DNA of 64,000 nt from Azospirillum agricola (GCF_017876095.1 NZ_JAGINM010000015.1:124001-188000); one strand, 5' to 3'; numbered from the stretch's first letter, positions 1 to 8,987 are shown. A program made the numbers and translations. Notes: generated by a model from the sequence alone, not told the origin.

Positions 1-842
1 TCATCATCGCCACGCCCAACCAGATGCATGTCGGGAACGGGCTGGAGAGCGTCGCCGCCGGCATTCCGGCGCTGGTGGAGAAGCCGCTCGCCGACGACGT
101 CGGCGGCGCCACCCGGCTGGTCGAGGCGGCGGAGGAGGCCGGCGTGCCGCTGCTGGTCGGCCACCACCGCCGCCACAACCCGCTGATCCGCGAGGCCAGG
201 CGGGTCATCGAATCCGGCCGGCTCGGCCAGATCGTCTCGGTGCAGGGGACCTGCTGGTTCTGCAAGCCCGAGGAGTATTTCGAGGCGCCCTGGCGGCGCG
301 AGAAGGGGGCCGGGCCGGTCTTCCTGAACCTGATCCACGACGTCGACCTGCTGCGCCACCTGTGCGGCGAGGTGGTGGAGGTCCAGGCGCTGGAATCCAA
401 CGCGCTGCGCGGCAACGCGGTGGAGGAGACCTCGGTCATCCTGCTGCGCTTCGCCAGCGGCACGCTCGGCACCGTCAACGTCTCCGACGCCATCGCCGCC
501 CCCTGGAGCTGGGAGTTCACCAGCGGCGAGAACCCGGCCTACAGCCACACGCAGGAGACCTGCTACACCATCGGCGGCACGCGGGGCTCGTTGACGGTGC
601 CCCAGCTCGACCTGTGGCACCATCCGACCCGGCCGAGCTGGTGGGAACCGATCGCCCGCGAACGGCTGCCGACCAGCGTCGAGGATCCGCTCGGTCTGCA
701 AATCCGCAACCTGTGCAACGTCATCCGCGGCGTCGAGGCCCCCGTCGTGTCCGGCCGGGAGGGGCTGAACACGCTGAAGGTCGTCGCCGCCGTCAAGCAG
801 GCCGCCGCCACCGGCCGCCGGGTCGAGCCGGCCTGCGCCTGA
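1..842 (+). CDS. Gfo/Idh/MocA family oxidoreductase, 5'-truncated by window edge
   Basis: NAD(P)-dependent sugar/polyol dehydrogenase family protein, cut by the window edge. The frame is open from position 3, so the first Rossmann beta-alpha-beta unit lies outside and the true start is not visible. What remains opens with the IIATPNQMH strand, followed by the family EKPLADD motif, whose Lys is the conserved catalytic residue, then the C-terminal substrate domain with GHHRRHNP and NLIHDVDLLR, carrying the conserved Asp/His pair. It is the first visible gene of a plus-strand group with a dehydroshikimate dehydratase and a shikimate dehydrogenase, which suggests a role in polyol or quinate-type catabolism. 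The substrate cannot be read from sequence. Confidence 0.85.
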   Translation, partial: IIATPNQMHVGNGLESVAAGIPALVEKPLADDVGGATRLVEAAEEAGVPLLVGHHRRHNPLIREARRVIESGRLGQIVSVQGTCWFCKPEEYFEAPWRREKGAGPVFLNLIHDVDLLRHLCGEVVEVQALESNALRGNAVEETSVILLRFASGTLGTVNVSDAIAAPWSWEFTSGENPAYSHTQETCYTIGGTRGSLTVPQLDLWHHPTRPSWWEPIARERLPTSVEDPLGLQIRNLCNVIRGVEAPVVSGREGLNTLKVVAAVKQAAATGRRVEPACA

Positions 843-990
843 CGCCCTTCCGTCCCTCCGCCCTTCCCCTGCCTGGGCCATGACGGGTCTGGCCAACGGA
901 TCGTTCCTCCATCCGGACCGTAACCTGCAGCCCCGCCGCCGTCGCGACGGCGCCGGCAGACCGAGGCAGGGGTTCTTTGCCCCGCATCCA

Positions 991-1020
991 GGAGCCCACC
1001 GCATGGGAGCCCACCGCATG
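991..1020 (+). repeat. Perfect 15-bp tandem duplication of SD plus start codon
   Basis: The unit ggagcccaccgcatg occurs twice back to back (991-1005 and 1006-1020). Each copy holds a GGAG Shine-Dalgarno core and an ATG eight bases later. The two ATGs (1003 and 1018) are in the same frame, so the next gene has two equivalent ribosome binding/start modules. Confidence 0.9.
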
Positions 1021-2949
1021 CCCGCCGCCCCCTTCACCTTCGCCAAGTCGATCGCCACGGTCTCGCTCAGCGGCACCCTGCCGGAGAAGCTGGAGGCGGC
1101 GGCGGCCATCGGATTCGACGGGGTCGAGATCTTCGAGAACGACCTGCTGACCTTCGACGGCTCGCCGGCCGACGTGCGGCGCATCGCCGAGGGGCTGGGG
1201 CTGGAGATCACCATCTTCCAGCCCTTCCGCGACTTCGAGGCGATGCCCGACCCGATCCGCGCCCGCAACCTCGACCGCGCCGAGCGCAAGTTCGACGTCA
1301 TGCAGGCTCTCGGCACCGACCTCGTGCTGGTCTGCTCCAACACGCAGGCCGCCGCCATCGACGACCCGGCGCGCGCCGCCGCCGACCTCGCCGAGATGGC
1401 CGAGCGCGCCCACAGGCGCGGCCTGCGCGTCGGCTACGAGGCGCTGGCCTGGGGCCGCCACGTCAACCGCTGGTCCCAGGCCTGGGACATCGTCCAACGC
1501 GCCGGCCACCCGGCGCTGGGTCTGATCGTCGACAGCTTCCACACCCTGTCGCTCGGCGACGACTACGCCGGCCTCGCCGATGTGCCGGGCGGGAAGATCT
1601 TCTTCGTGCAGCTCGCCGACGCGCCGAAGCTGTCGATGGACGTGCTGTCCTGGAGCCGCCATTTCCGCAACTTCCCCGGCCAGGGCCAGCTTCCCGTCAC
1701 CGGCTTCCTCAAGGCGGTGCTGGACGCCGGCTACCGCGGCCCGCTGTCGCTGGAGATCTTCAACGACGAGTTCCGCGCCGCCCCCGCCCGCCTGACCGCG
1801 CTCGACGGACTGCGCTCCCTCATCCATGTCGAGGCGGAGGCCGGCCACGGCCCCGGCCTGCCGGCGCCGCCCGACTGCCAGGGCGTCGAGTTCCTCGAAT
1901 TCGCCGTCGACGCCACGGCGCGCGAAAAGCTGGCGGCGCTGCTCGGCACGCTGGGCTTCCGCCACGCCGGGCGCCACCGCTCCAAGGACGTCGATCTCTA
2001 CCGCCGGGGCGGCGTCAACCTCGTGCTCAACAGCGAGGAGGATTCGGCGGCGTCGGAGCATTTCCAGATGCACGGCCCCTCGGTCTGCGCCATGGCCTTC
2101 CGGGTCGACGACGCGCAGCGCGCCATCGCGCGGGCCGAGGCGCTGCGCTGCGTGCTGTGGCGCGAGCGGGTCGGCGACGGCGAGCGCCACATCCCGGCGC
2201 TGCGCGCCCCCGATGGCACGCTGATACATCTCGTGGAGGGCGACCCCGCCGGCCGCAGCATCTGGGAGGACGACTTCCATCTGCTGCCGGGCGCGGCGGT
2301 GGAGGACGATCCGGCGACGACCCTGACCGGCATCGACCATGTCGCCCAGGCCCTGCCCTTCGGGCGGATGGACAGCTTCGTGCTGTTCTACCGCGCGGTC
2401 TTCGGCTTCGTCCCGGAGACCCTGTGGGAGCTGCCCGACCCCTACGGGCTGATCCGCAGCCGGGCGCTGGTCAGCCCCGACGCCGGGGCCGGGCGCGGCG
2501 TGCGGCTGCCGCTGAACATCTCGGAGAGCCGGCGAACGGCGACCGGCCGCTTCGTCAGCGCGACCGCCGGGGCCGGCGTCCACCACGTCGCCTTCGGCAC
2601 GCCCGACGCCGCCGCGCTGGTCGAGGCGCTGTCGGCGGCCGGCGCCCCCTTCCTGCCGATCCCGGCCAACTACTACGACGACCTCGCGGTCAAGCACCCG
2701 CTCGACGACGACGAGCTGGCGCTGCTGAAGCGGCGCGAGCTGCTTTACGACCGCGACGATCACGGAAGCGGGGGCGGGGGCGGCGAGTTCCGCCACGCCT
2801 ACACCGACAGCTTCGCCGACCGCTTCTTCTTCGAGGTGGTCGAGCGGCGCGGCGGCTACCGCCAGTTCGGCGCGGTCAACGCCCCGGTCCGCATGGCCAT
2901 CCAGGCCCAGCTCCGCGAGGGCGCCCGCCCGCAGGATTATCTCGACTAG
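1018..2949 (+). CDS. quiC: 3-dehydroshikimate dehydratase, two-domain (QuiC type)
   Basis: Predicted to dehydrate 3-dehydroshikimate to protocatechuate in quinate/shikimate degradation. The protein is 643 aa from the second ATG; an in-frame ATG at 1003 adds five residues. Residues about 1-275 form a sugar-phosphate isomerase/epimerase-like TIM barrel with candidate metal ligands E141 (VGYEALAWG), D172 (LIVDSFHT), Q198 (FFVQLAD) and E246 (LSLEIFND). They are spaced as I recall for the characterised Pseudomonas QuiC1 ligands, shifted by seven. Residues about 290-643 are a duplicated glyoxalase/4-hydroxyphenylpyruvate-dioxygenase-like region (GIDHVAQALPFGRMDSFV, GVHHVAFGTPD, FFEVVERRGGY). A Gly-rich loop lies near residue 585. 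The next gene is a shikimate dehydrogenase, which fits the pathway. Confidence 0.85.
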   Translation: MPAAPFTFAKSIATVSLSGTLPEKLEAAAAIGFDGVEIFENDLLTFDGSPADVRRIAEGLGLEITIFQPFRDFEAMPDPIRARNLDRAERKFDVMQALGTDLVLVCSNTQAAAIDDPARAAADLAEMAERAHRRGLRVGYEALAWGRHVNRWSQAWDIVQRAGHPALGLIVDSFHTLSLGDDYAGLADVPGGKIFFVQLADAPKLSMDVLSWSRHFRNFPGQGQLPVTGFLKAVLDAGYRGPLSLEIFNDEFRAAPARLTALDGLRSLIHVEAEAGHGPGLPAPPDCQGVEFLEFAVDATAREKLAALLGTLGFRHAGRHRSKDVDLYRRGGVNLVLNSEEDSAASEHFQMHGPSVCAMAFRVDDAQRAIARAEALRCVLWRERVGDGERHIPALRAPDGTLIHLVEGDPAGRSIWEDDFHLLPGAAVEDDPATTLTGIDHVAQALPFGRMDSFVLFYRAVFGFVPETLWELPDPYGLIRSRALVSPDAGAGRGVRLPLNISESRRTATGRFVSATAGAGVHHVAFGTPDAAALVEALSAAGAPFLPIPANYYDDLAVKHPLDDDELALLKRRELLYDRDDHGSGGGGGEFRHAYTDSFADRFFFEVVERRGGYRQFGAVNAPVRMAIQAQLREGARPQDYLD

Positions 2950-3032
2950 GGGAGGCGGGCGGCCGAACCCGCAGCCCCCTCCCGGCCGGCGCCGCCCCCG
3001 ACCGGACCCATGTCTTTCCCCAGTGAGGCCTC

Positions 3033-3941
3033 ATGACCGCCGCGCCCGCCACCCCGCCCGCCAAGGCGCACCCCTCCACCCCGCCCGCCTCCGTCATCGT
3101 CGGCCTGATCGGCGCCGGCATCCAGGCGTCGCGCACCCCGGCGATGCACGAGCGGGAGGCCGACGCGCAAGGGCTGCGCTGCATCTACCGGCTGATCGAC
3201 CTCGACCGGCTCGGGCTCGGCGCCGACGCCCTGCCGGAACTGCTGACCTCGGCCGAGCGCATGGGCTTCACCGGGCTGAACATCACCTTTCCCTGCAAGC
3301 AGGCGGTCATCCCGCTGCTCGACGACCTGTCGGACGACGCCCGCGCCATCGGCGCCGTCAACACGGTGGTCTTCCGGAACGGCAGGCGCATCGGCCACAA
3401 CACCGACTGCTCCGGCTTCGCCGCCGGCTTCCGCGACGGGCTGCCCGACGTGCCGCGCGACCGGGTGCTGCTGCTGGGGGCCGGCGGGGCCGGTGCGGCG
3501 GTCGGCCACGCCGCACTCCAGCTCGGCGCCGGGCGCGTCACCGTCGTCGACGCCGACCCGCGCCGGGCCGAGGCCCTGGCCGGGCAGCTCGACGCCCGCT
3601 TCGGCGCCGGCCGGGCGGCGGCGGCCAGCGACCTCGCGGCGGCGATGGCGGCGGCCGACGGGCTGATCCACGCCACCCCGACCGGCATGGCGAAGTTCCC
3701 CGGCCTGCCGCTGCCGGCCGAGCAGCTCCACGGCGGGCTGTGGGTCGCCGAGATCGTCTATTTCCCGCTGGAGACCGCGCTGCTGCGCGAGGCCCGGGCA
3801 CGCGGCTGCCGGACGCTGGACGGCGGCGGCATGGCGGTCTACCAGGCGGCCGACGCCTTCCGCCTCTTCACCGGCATCGAGCCCGACGCCGCGCGCATGC
3901 GCCGGCAATTCCTGTCGATGGACGCGCAGAACCAGGGCTGA
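3033..3941 (+). CDS. Shikimate/quinate dehydrogenase (AroE family)
   Basis: NAD(P)-dependent oxidoreductase interconverting shikimate (or quinate) and the 3-dehydro acid; 302 aa, slightly longer than housekeeping AroE because of a Pro/Ala-rich N terminus. The N-terminal substrate domain shows the catalytic Lys89 in NITFPCKQAV and the partner Asp125 in HNTDCSGF. The dinucleotide site is LLGAGGAGAAVG near residues 148-159. The substrate-carboxylate loop reads ASRTPAMHE rather than the SxSxSP of biosynthetic AroE. That and the position directly after quiC favour a catabolic quinate/shikimate dehydrogenase. Quinate versus shikimate preference is not resolvable here. Confidence 0.85.
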   Translation: MTAAPATPPAKAHPSTPPASVIVGLIGAGIQASRTPAMHEREADAQGLRCIYRLIDLDRLGLGADALPELLTSAERMGFTGLNITFPCKQAVIPLLDDLSDDARAIGAVNTVVFRNGRRIGHNTDCSGFAAGFRDGLPDVPRDRVLLLGAGGAGAAVGHAALQLGAGRVTVVDADPRRAEALAGQLDARFGAGRAAAASDLAAAMAAADGLIHATPTGMAKFPGLPLPAEQLHGGLWVAEIVYFPLETALLREARARGCRTLDGGGMAVYQAADAFRLFTGIEPDAARMRRQFLSMDAQNQG

Positions 3942-4056
3942 CGGCAGCCTCCCCTCGCCTCGCCGCCCGATCTTGTACGAAAGTCCAATTATTGCGCAGG
4001 CGGACGAAGTTTATCGTGGGCGCGCCGGGAGCCGGACCGGAAGCAGGGGGGAAGCG

Positions 4057-4920
4057 ATGGGCGGGGCGTTCATGATCGCGGGCGGCGCACTGCGGGGGCT
4101 TGCCGCGCTGATGCTGGTCTCCATCGCCGGTCCTTCCGCCGCGGCGGCCGATCCGCCCGATCCGCCCGATCCGCTGGGATCGGTCATGTGGGAGGCGCTG
4201 CGCGACCAGTATTTCGGCGACGCGCCACTCCGCTTCGACGATCGCGTCAAGGTGAGCGCGCCGGCCGACGCCGAGGACACCCGCGCCGTCCCCATCGCCA
4301 TCGACGCCAGCGCGCTGCCCGACGTGGTCGAGATCGTCGCCATCGCCGACCTCAACCCGTTTCCGCTGGTCCTGCGCTACCACCCCCACGGGGCGGCGGC
4401 GACCATCGCCACCCGCATCAAGATTCAGCAGGCGACCGCCGTCCACGGCGCCGCCCGCACCGCCGACGGGGTCTGGCACGTCTCCGGCGTGCTGGTGGAC
4501 GCGGCCGGCGGGGGATGCAGCGCGCCGCCCGCCACCTACGCGCAGACGGACTGGGCCGACCATGTCGGGGAGGTGCAGGCCCGCGCCTGGCCGGCGCGCG
4601 CCGACGGCACGGCACGGCTGCGGCTGCGCGTCCGCCACCCCAACGACACCGGCCTCGTGGCGGGCATCCCCGCCTATTTCATCGAGACGCTGAGCGTCCG
4701 CGCCCATGGCGCCGCCGGTCCCGGCCCCGAGCTGGCCCGCATCGACAGCCTGGAGCCGGTGTCGGAGGATCCGGTCTTCTCGCTCGACCTCCGCCCGCCG
4801 CCGGGCAGCACGGCGCTGACCTTGAGCGGGCGCGACAACCAGGGCGGCGTCATCGCCGCGACCATCCCGCTGCCGGCGCCCGTTCCCACCGCCGCCGCCG
4901 ACCGGAGCCTCGGCCAATGA
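4057..4920 (+). CDS. Quinoprotein dehydrogenase-associated SoxYZ-like carrier protein
   Basis: Predicted periplasmic carrier: a SoxY-like and a SoxZ-like domain fused in one 287-aa chain, the type associated with PQQ-dependent alcohol dehydrogenase systems. Start 4057 is chosen for the preceding AGGGGGG and the signal peptide (hydrophobic stretch ending near ASA-type residues 25-30). A short DPPDPPDP repeat encoded by near-perfect 9-bp repeats follows. The SoxY part (about 35-170) carries a single swinging-arm-like Cys in GGGCSAP, a variant of the SoxY GGCGG motif; the SoxZ part (about 175-275) follows. Its stop overlaps the next start (ATGA), indicating translational coupling. No quinoprotein dehydrogenase gene is visible in the window. 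Confidence 0.75.
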   Translation: MGGAFMIAGGALRGLAALMLVSIAGPSAAAADPPDPPDPLGSVMWEALRDQYFGDAPLRFDDRVKVSAPADAEDTRAVPIAIDASALPDVVEIVAIADLNPFPLVLRYHPHGAAATIATRIKIQQATAVHGAARTADGVWHVSGVLVDAAGGGCSAPPATYAQTDWADHVGEVQARAWPARADGTARLRLRVRHPNDTGLVAGIPAYFIETLSVRAHGAAGPGPELARIDSLEPVSEDPVFSLDLRPPPGSTALTLSGRDNQGGVIAATIPLPAPVPTAAADRSLGQ

Positions 4921-5885
4921 CGCCGCGCAGCCGCCTCCTGAAAAGCCTGCTTCTGGCCGCCGGCGTCCTGGCGGGGAGCCTCCTGTCCGGCACCGCCGGC
5001 GCCCAGGGGCCACGGATTTACGGGCTGACGCCCAAGCCGATCGCCCCCGACACCTACGTCTTCGAGGGCTCGACCGAGCATTTCACCCGCGACAACGGCG
5101 GCAACATCCTGAACGCCGCCTTCATCGTCACCGCCGACGGGGTGATCGTCATCCAGACCGGCCCGTCGCGCCGCTACGGCGAGGAAATGCGCGCCGCGAT
5201 CCGCCGCGTCACCGACAAGCCGGTCCGCAAGACCTACATCAGCAACCTGCACCCGGACTATTTCCTGGGCGCCCAGGCCTTCGCCCCCGAGGCGCCCGTC
5301 GCGGCCCTGCCCGGCACCATCGCCGGCATCCGCGAGGAGGGGCCCGGCATCGCCGAGAACATGTACCGGATGATCGGCGACTGGATGCGCGGCACCGAGG
5401 TGGTGATCCCGGACGAGCCGGTGTTCGGGTCCACCGTCGTCTTCGGCGACCACCGGCTGCGGCTGATCCCGCTGCACGGCCACACCGCCGCCGACCTCGC
5501 CCTGTTCGACGAGACGACCGGCGTGCTGTTCGCCGGCGGGGTCGTCTTCTGCGGCCGCACGCCGACCACCCCGCACGCCGACGTCGCCGACTGGCTGAAG
5601 GCGCTGGACGCGGTCGAGGCGCTGGACGGCGTCCGCCTGCTGGTGCCCAACCACGGCCACATCCGCCCCGACAAGGCCTGCGTCGCCCAGACCCGCGACT
5701 GGCTGACCTGGCTCGACGCCACGTTGCGCGCGGCGGTGGAGGCCGGGCTCGACATGACCGACGCGCTGGAACTGCCGATCCCCGAGCGCTTCCACGGGCT
5801 CGGCGTGCTGCGCGCCGAATACCGCCGCTCGGTCGCGCATCTCTGGCCGCGGATCGAGCGGGAAAGCCTGCCCCGCGTCAACTGA
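4917..5885 (+). CDS. Metallo-beta-lactamase-fold hydrolase, quinoprotein relay (SoxH-like) type
   Basis: Periplasmic MBL-fold protein of 322 aa with a signal peptide (hydrophobic 10-25, AQG cleavage region near 29). It is translationally coupled to the SoxYZ-like carrier, the usual partner of SoxH-related zinc hydrolases in PQQ systems. The metal site is degenerate. The HxHxDH loop reads N110-L-H112-P-D114-Y115, the bridging Asp in the usual FAGD strand is Gly208 (FAGG), while HGHT (H187/H189) and the final NHGH (H246/H248) remain. The NxHxD pattern resembles subclass B2 lactamases, so it may bind one metal or none. The surrounding fold (GRTPTTPHADV) is typical of the family. Confidence 0.7.
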   Translation: MTPRSRLLKSLLLAAGVLAGSLLSGTAGAQGPRIYGLTPKPIAPDTYVFEGSTEHFTRDNGGNILNAAFIVTADGVIVIQTGPSRRYGEEMRAAIRRVTDKPVRKTYISNLHPDYFLGAQAFAPEAPVAALPGTIAGIREEGPGIAENMYRMIGDWMRGTEVVIPDEPVFGSTVVFGDHRLRLIPLHGHTAADLALFDETTGVLFAGGVVFCGRTPTTPHADVADWLKALDAVEALDGVRLLVPNHGHIRPDKACVAQTRDWLTWLDATLRAAVEAGLDMTDALELPIPERFHGLGVLRAEYRRSVAHLWPRIERESLPRVN

Positions 5886-5920
5886 CGGGCAGGGGGTCTT
5901 CGGACAATCGCATGACGGAA

Positions 5921-5951
5921 AAAGCCTCTCTCCTTTGCGGGGAGGGGCTTT
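5921..5951. terminator. Terminator-like hairpin after the SoxH-like gene
   Basis: A 13-bp stem (5921-5933 with 5939-5951, two G-U pairs) and a five-base loop tttgc lie 36 bases after the SoxH-like stop. The arms end in AAA/TTT, so it could work in either direction; the T-run is only three bases long. The remaining bases up to the lpxR start at 6128 contain nothing else I recognise. Confidence 0.5.
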
Positions 5952-6127
5952 GGACGGTTGCCCATCGGGTTTCCCGGACCGAGAAGCGCGGGCTAATCCC
6001 TGCGGGCAGGGCTTGCGCTTTGGAAAGAAAGCTCCAGTTCTGGAATCGCAAAAACGATCGCATACCGCTTAATTCACGAACAATCAGCACCCGCATCGAA
6101 ATTCCCGCCGCCAAGAAGAGGACCAGC

Positions 6128-7168
6128 ATGCGCGCCCCCCGCTCCATCCGGCGGCCCGTCCGATCCCTCGCCCTTTCCCCCGCGACCGCCTTTCTGCTGG
6201 CCGGACTGCTGAACCTGCCCGGCAACCCGGCGCTGGCGCAGAAGACCGAGCGCGATCCCGACGGCATCTTCTCCGTCATCGTCGAGAACGACCTGTTCGC
6301 CAACGACGACCGGCACTACACGAACGGCATCCAGTTTTCCTACACCCCGGCGCAGCCCGGCCTGCCGGGCTGGGTCGACGGGCTGGCCGACGCCCTGCCG
6401 CTGTTCAACCAAGGCACCAAACGGCGGATCACCTACGCGCTCGGCCAGAAGATGTTCACCCCGCGCGAGATCGAGCCGCCGGTGCCCGATCCCGGCGACC
6501 GGCCCTACGCCGGCTTCCTCTACGTCAACGCCGGCCTCGCCTCCGAGACGGAGACCACGCTGGACCGCCTGAACCTGACGCTCGGGGTGGTCGGGCCGGC
6601 GTCGCTCGCCGACGAGACGCAGAAATTCGTGCACCGGCTGACCGACTCCCGCAAGCCGCGCGGCTGGGGCCACCAGCTCCGCAACGAGCCGGGGGTGGTG
6701 CTCAGCTACAACCGCGCCTGGCGCGGCGTCTACGCGGCCTCCCCCTTCGGGCTGGCCTTCGACGCGACGCCGGACCTCGGCGTCAGCCTCGGCAACGTCT
6801 ACACCCTCGCCTCGGCCGGGCTGACCCTGCGGATCGGCGCCGACCTGCCGCAGGATTACGGCCCGCCACGCATCGCCCCGCCCTTCCAGGGCACCAGCTA
6901 TTTCGAGCCGGACCGCAGCTTCGGCTGGTATCTGTTCGCCAGCGTCCAGGGCCGCGCCGTGGCCCGCGACATCTTCCTCGACGGCAACACGTTCCGCTCC
7001 AGCCCCAGCGTCGACAAGAAGCCGCTGGTCGGCGACCTGCAACTCGGCTTCGCCGTGACGGTCAGCGACGTCCGCGTCGCCTACACCCACATCTTCCGCA
7101 CCAAGGAGTTCGACGGCCAGGACAAGGCCGACACCTACGGGTCGCTGTCGGTGTCCGCGCGCTTCTAG
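6128..7168 (+). CDS. lpxR: Lipid A deacylase LpxR family outer-membrane protein
   Basis: Predicted outer-membrane beta-barrel that removes the 3'-acyloxyacyl group of lipid A. The start is ATG 6128, preceded by AGAGGA, giving a signal peptide (Arg-rich start, hydrophobic 14-30, ALAQ cleavage near 38) and 346 aa. Just after cleavage comes VENDLFANDDRHYTNG with N54, D55 and T65, matching the conserved N/D residues of the LpxR active site, then the family GDRPYAGFLY motif, RGWGHQL and a C terminus ending in aromatic SARF, typical of barrel proteins. Alternating hydrophobic strands run throughout. It is likely monocistronic, with 240 bases of leader region and its own SD. Confidence 0.85.
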   Translation: MRAPRSIRRPVRSLALSPATAFLLAGLLNLPGNPALAQKTERDPDGIFSVIVENDLFANDDRHYTNGIQFSYTPAQPGLPGWVDGLADALPLFNQGTKRRITYALGQKMFTPREIEPPVPDPGDRPYAGFLYVNAGLASETETTLDRLNLTLGVVGPASLADETQKFVHRLTDSRKPRGWGHQLRNEPGVVLSYNRAWRGVYAASPFGLAFDATPDLGVSLGNVYTLASAGLTLRIGADLPQDYGPPRIAPPFQGTSYFEPDRSFGWYLFASVQGRAVARDIFLDGNTFRSSPSVDKKPLVGDLQLGFAVTVSDVRVAYTHIFRTKEFDGQDKADTYGSLSVSARF

Positions 7169-7244
7169 GCGCCGACGCCGGGGGCCTCCGCCGCCATCCC
7201 GCCGGGGATGGTGGGCGTCCCCAAAAGCAAGCGAGAGCGTTTCC

Positions 7245-7910
7245 ATGGGTTTCTTCCCGACCGAGACCGCAAGCCGCGCCAGGGCGGGCGCCGCCACCCT
7301 GGCCGCGGCGCTGCTGCTGGCCGCCTGCTCCTCCTCGCAGGTCACGCGACCGGCGCGGACGGCGACGGAGCAACTCCTCATCTCGACGGCGGCCGACAAG
7401 GCGGCGGAGCGGCTGGCCCAGACCCTGTCGATCCAGGGCAGCGTCTATGTCGACGCCGCCAGCGTCGAGGGCTACGACAACAAATACGCCGTCTCGGCGA
7501 TCCGCGACGCCCTGCTGCGGCGCGGCGCGCGCATCCTGTCGTCGCGCGACGGCGCCGACACGGTCGTCGAACTGCGGGTCGGCGCCCTGTCGGTGGACAG
7601 CGAAAACTCGCTGGTCGGCATCCCCAGCATCAACGTGCCGCTGCCGATGACCCAGAACGCCACGACGCCCGAAATCTCCCTGTTCAAGAAGGAGCTGACC
7701 CAGGGCGTCGCCAAGGTCGCGGCGACCGCCTACGACCGCAAGACCGGCGCCCTCGTCGCGTCGAGCGGCCCGCAATACGGCTTCTCCAACAAGGCGGAAT
7801 GGGTCCTGCTCCTGCTGCTGCGCTGGGGCAGCAACGACCTGCTGCCCTCCGGCGAGCGGCCGGCGCCCGTCCCCTGGGAGACGATGGAGGCCGTGCCGCC
7901 CGACCCGTGA
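7245..7910 (+). CDS. Putative lipoprotein of unknown function
   Basis: Predicted lipoprotein of 221 aa. The lipobox L25-A26-A27-C28 (LLLAACSSS) ends a hydrophobic signal, so the mature protein would be lipid-anchored. The mature part has a compact alpha/beta pattern: VYVDAASVEGYDNKY, AIRDALLRRGARILSS, DTVVELRVGALSVD, then VAKVAATAYDRKTGALVASS. This resembles small CsgG/LpoB-type or related periplasmic domains that handle an upregulated or duplicated lipoprotein, but I do not assign a family. The tail is Pro-rich. It lies 76 bases after lpxR on the same strand, so it could be co-transcribed. Confidence 0.65.
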   Translation: MGFFPTETASRARAGAATLAAALLLAACSSSQVTRPARTATEQLLISTAADKAAERLAQTLSIQGSVYVDAASVEGYDNKYAVSAIRDALLRRGARILSSRDGADTVVELRVGALSVDSENSLVGIPSINVPLPMTQNATTPEISLFKKELTQGVAKVAATAYDRKTGALVASSGPQYGFSNKAEWVLLLLLRWGSNDLLPSGERPAPVPWETMEAVPPDP

Positions 7911-7952
7911 TGCCCCGGCCCCTGAGGCCCCGGCCCGTAACGCCGCCGGCGC

Positions 7953-8987
7953 TCAGGCGAGCGCGCGCAGCTCGGCCAGCTTCGCGGCACCGAGCGGGAT
8001 GCCCTCCGCGTCGGTGCGGGCGCGGTGGACGTGGCGGCGGTCGCCGGGCATGCGCATCTGTCCGGCCGCGCGCACGCGGTCCGTCAGGGTCAGAACCCGC
8101 TCGGCGAAACCGGCGTTTCCGCCGCGCGCCGGGTCGATGAGGATGAGGAGCTGGCCGGTGTGCGGGGTTTCGGCGCCCGGATGCGCCGACCAGTCGACCT
8201 CGAAGGAGAATTTCCCGCCGGTCAGCGCCGCCGAGAGCACCTCGATCAGGAAGGCGATGGACGAGCCCTTGTGACCGCCGAAGGGCAGCAGCGCGCCGCC
8301 GTCGAGAACCGCCCTGGGGTCGGTGGTGGGAACGCCGTCGCGGTCCACGCCGTAGCCCGGTGGCAGATCGTGCCCCTCGCGGGCGGCGATGCGCACGTCG
8401 CCGTTGGCCATGGAACTGGCCGCTTGGTCGAAGACGATGGGCTCGCCGCCGGCGCAGGGGGTGGCGAAGGCCATCGGGTTGGTGCCGTAGACCGCCGAAT
8501 GGCCCCCGTGCGGCACCACGCAGGCGAAGCTGTTGACCACCGACAGCGCCACCAGCCCTTCCCGCGCGAAGGGCTCGACGTCCGGCCACAGCGCGCTGAA
8601 ATGGTGGGAGTTGCGGATCGCCAGCAGGGCCATGCCGCCGGACCGCGCCATCTCCATCAGCCGTGGCCGCGCCGCCTCCAGCGCCGGCTGGGCGAAGCCG
8701 TTGGCGGCGTCGGCCCGCAGGAAGGTCGGGCCGGCCTCCTCCAGCACCGGCACGGCCCGGCCGTCCACCCAGCCGCTCGTCAACGAGCCGACATAGCCGG
8801 GGATGCGGAACACGCCGTGGCTGAAGGAACCGTCGCGCTCGCAGCCGGCGCAGTTCGCGGCGAGGATCCGCGCCACCGTCTCCGAACAGCCGTGGCGTTC
8901 GAAGATGCGCGCCAGCAGGTCCACCAGCGCGTCGTGGCGGATCAGGCTGTCGCCGGTCGGGGAGAGGTCGGTCATCGTCGGCACCAT
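7953..8987 (-). CDS. Ldh2/malate-L-lactate dehydrogenase family oxidoreductase
   Basis: NAD(P)H-dependent ketoacid/imine reductase of the Ldh2 (non-Rossmann) fold, 344 aa. Family signatures are SHGVFRIPGYV with the catalytic-region His, NSHHFSALW, PHGGHSAVYGTNPMAF and PFGGHKGSSIAFLIE. The SHG(V/Y)xRxPxY and NSHHF pattern is close to delta1-piperideine-2-carboxylate/delta1-pyrroline-2-carboxylate reductases such as DpkA, so an imino-acid reductase is the preferred guess, but malate, lactate or ureidoglycolate members share much of this. The first ATG (8987) and one four codons later are both possible; neither has a strong SD. It is convergent with the lipoprotein gene. Confidence 0.75.
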   Translation of the reverse strand: MVPTMTDLSPTGDSLIRHDALVDLLARIFERHGCSETVARILAANCAGCERDGSFSHGVFRIPGYVGSLTSGWVDGRAVPVLEEAGPTFLRADAANGFAQPALEAARPRLMEMARSGGMALLAIRNSHHFSALWPDVEPFAREGLVALSVVNSFACVVPHGGHSAVYGTNPMAFATPCAGGEPIVFDQAASSMANGDVRIAAREGHDLPPGYGVDRDGVPTTDPRAVLDGGALLPFGGHKGSSIAFLIEVLSAALTGGKFSFEVDWSAHPGAETPHTGQLLILIDPARGGNAGFAERVLTLTDRVRAAGQMRMPGDRRHVHRARTDAEGIPLGAAKLAELRALA

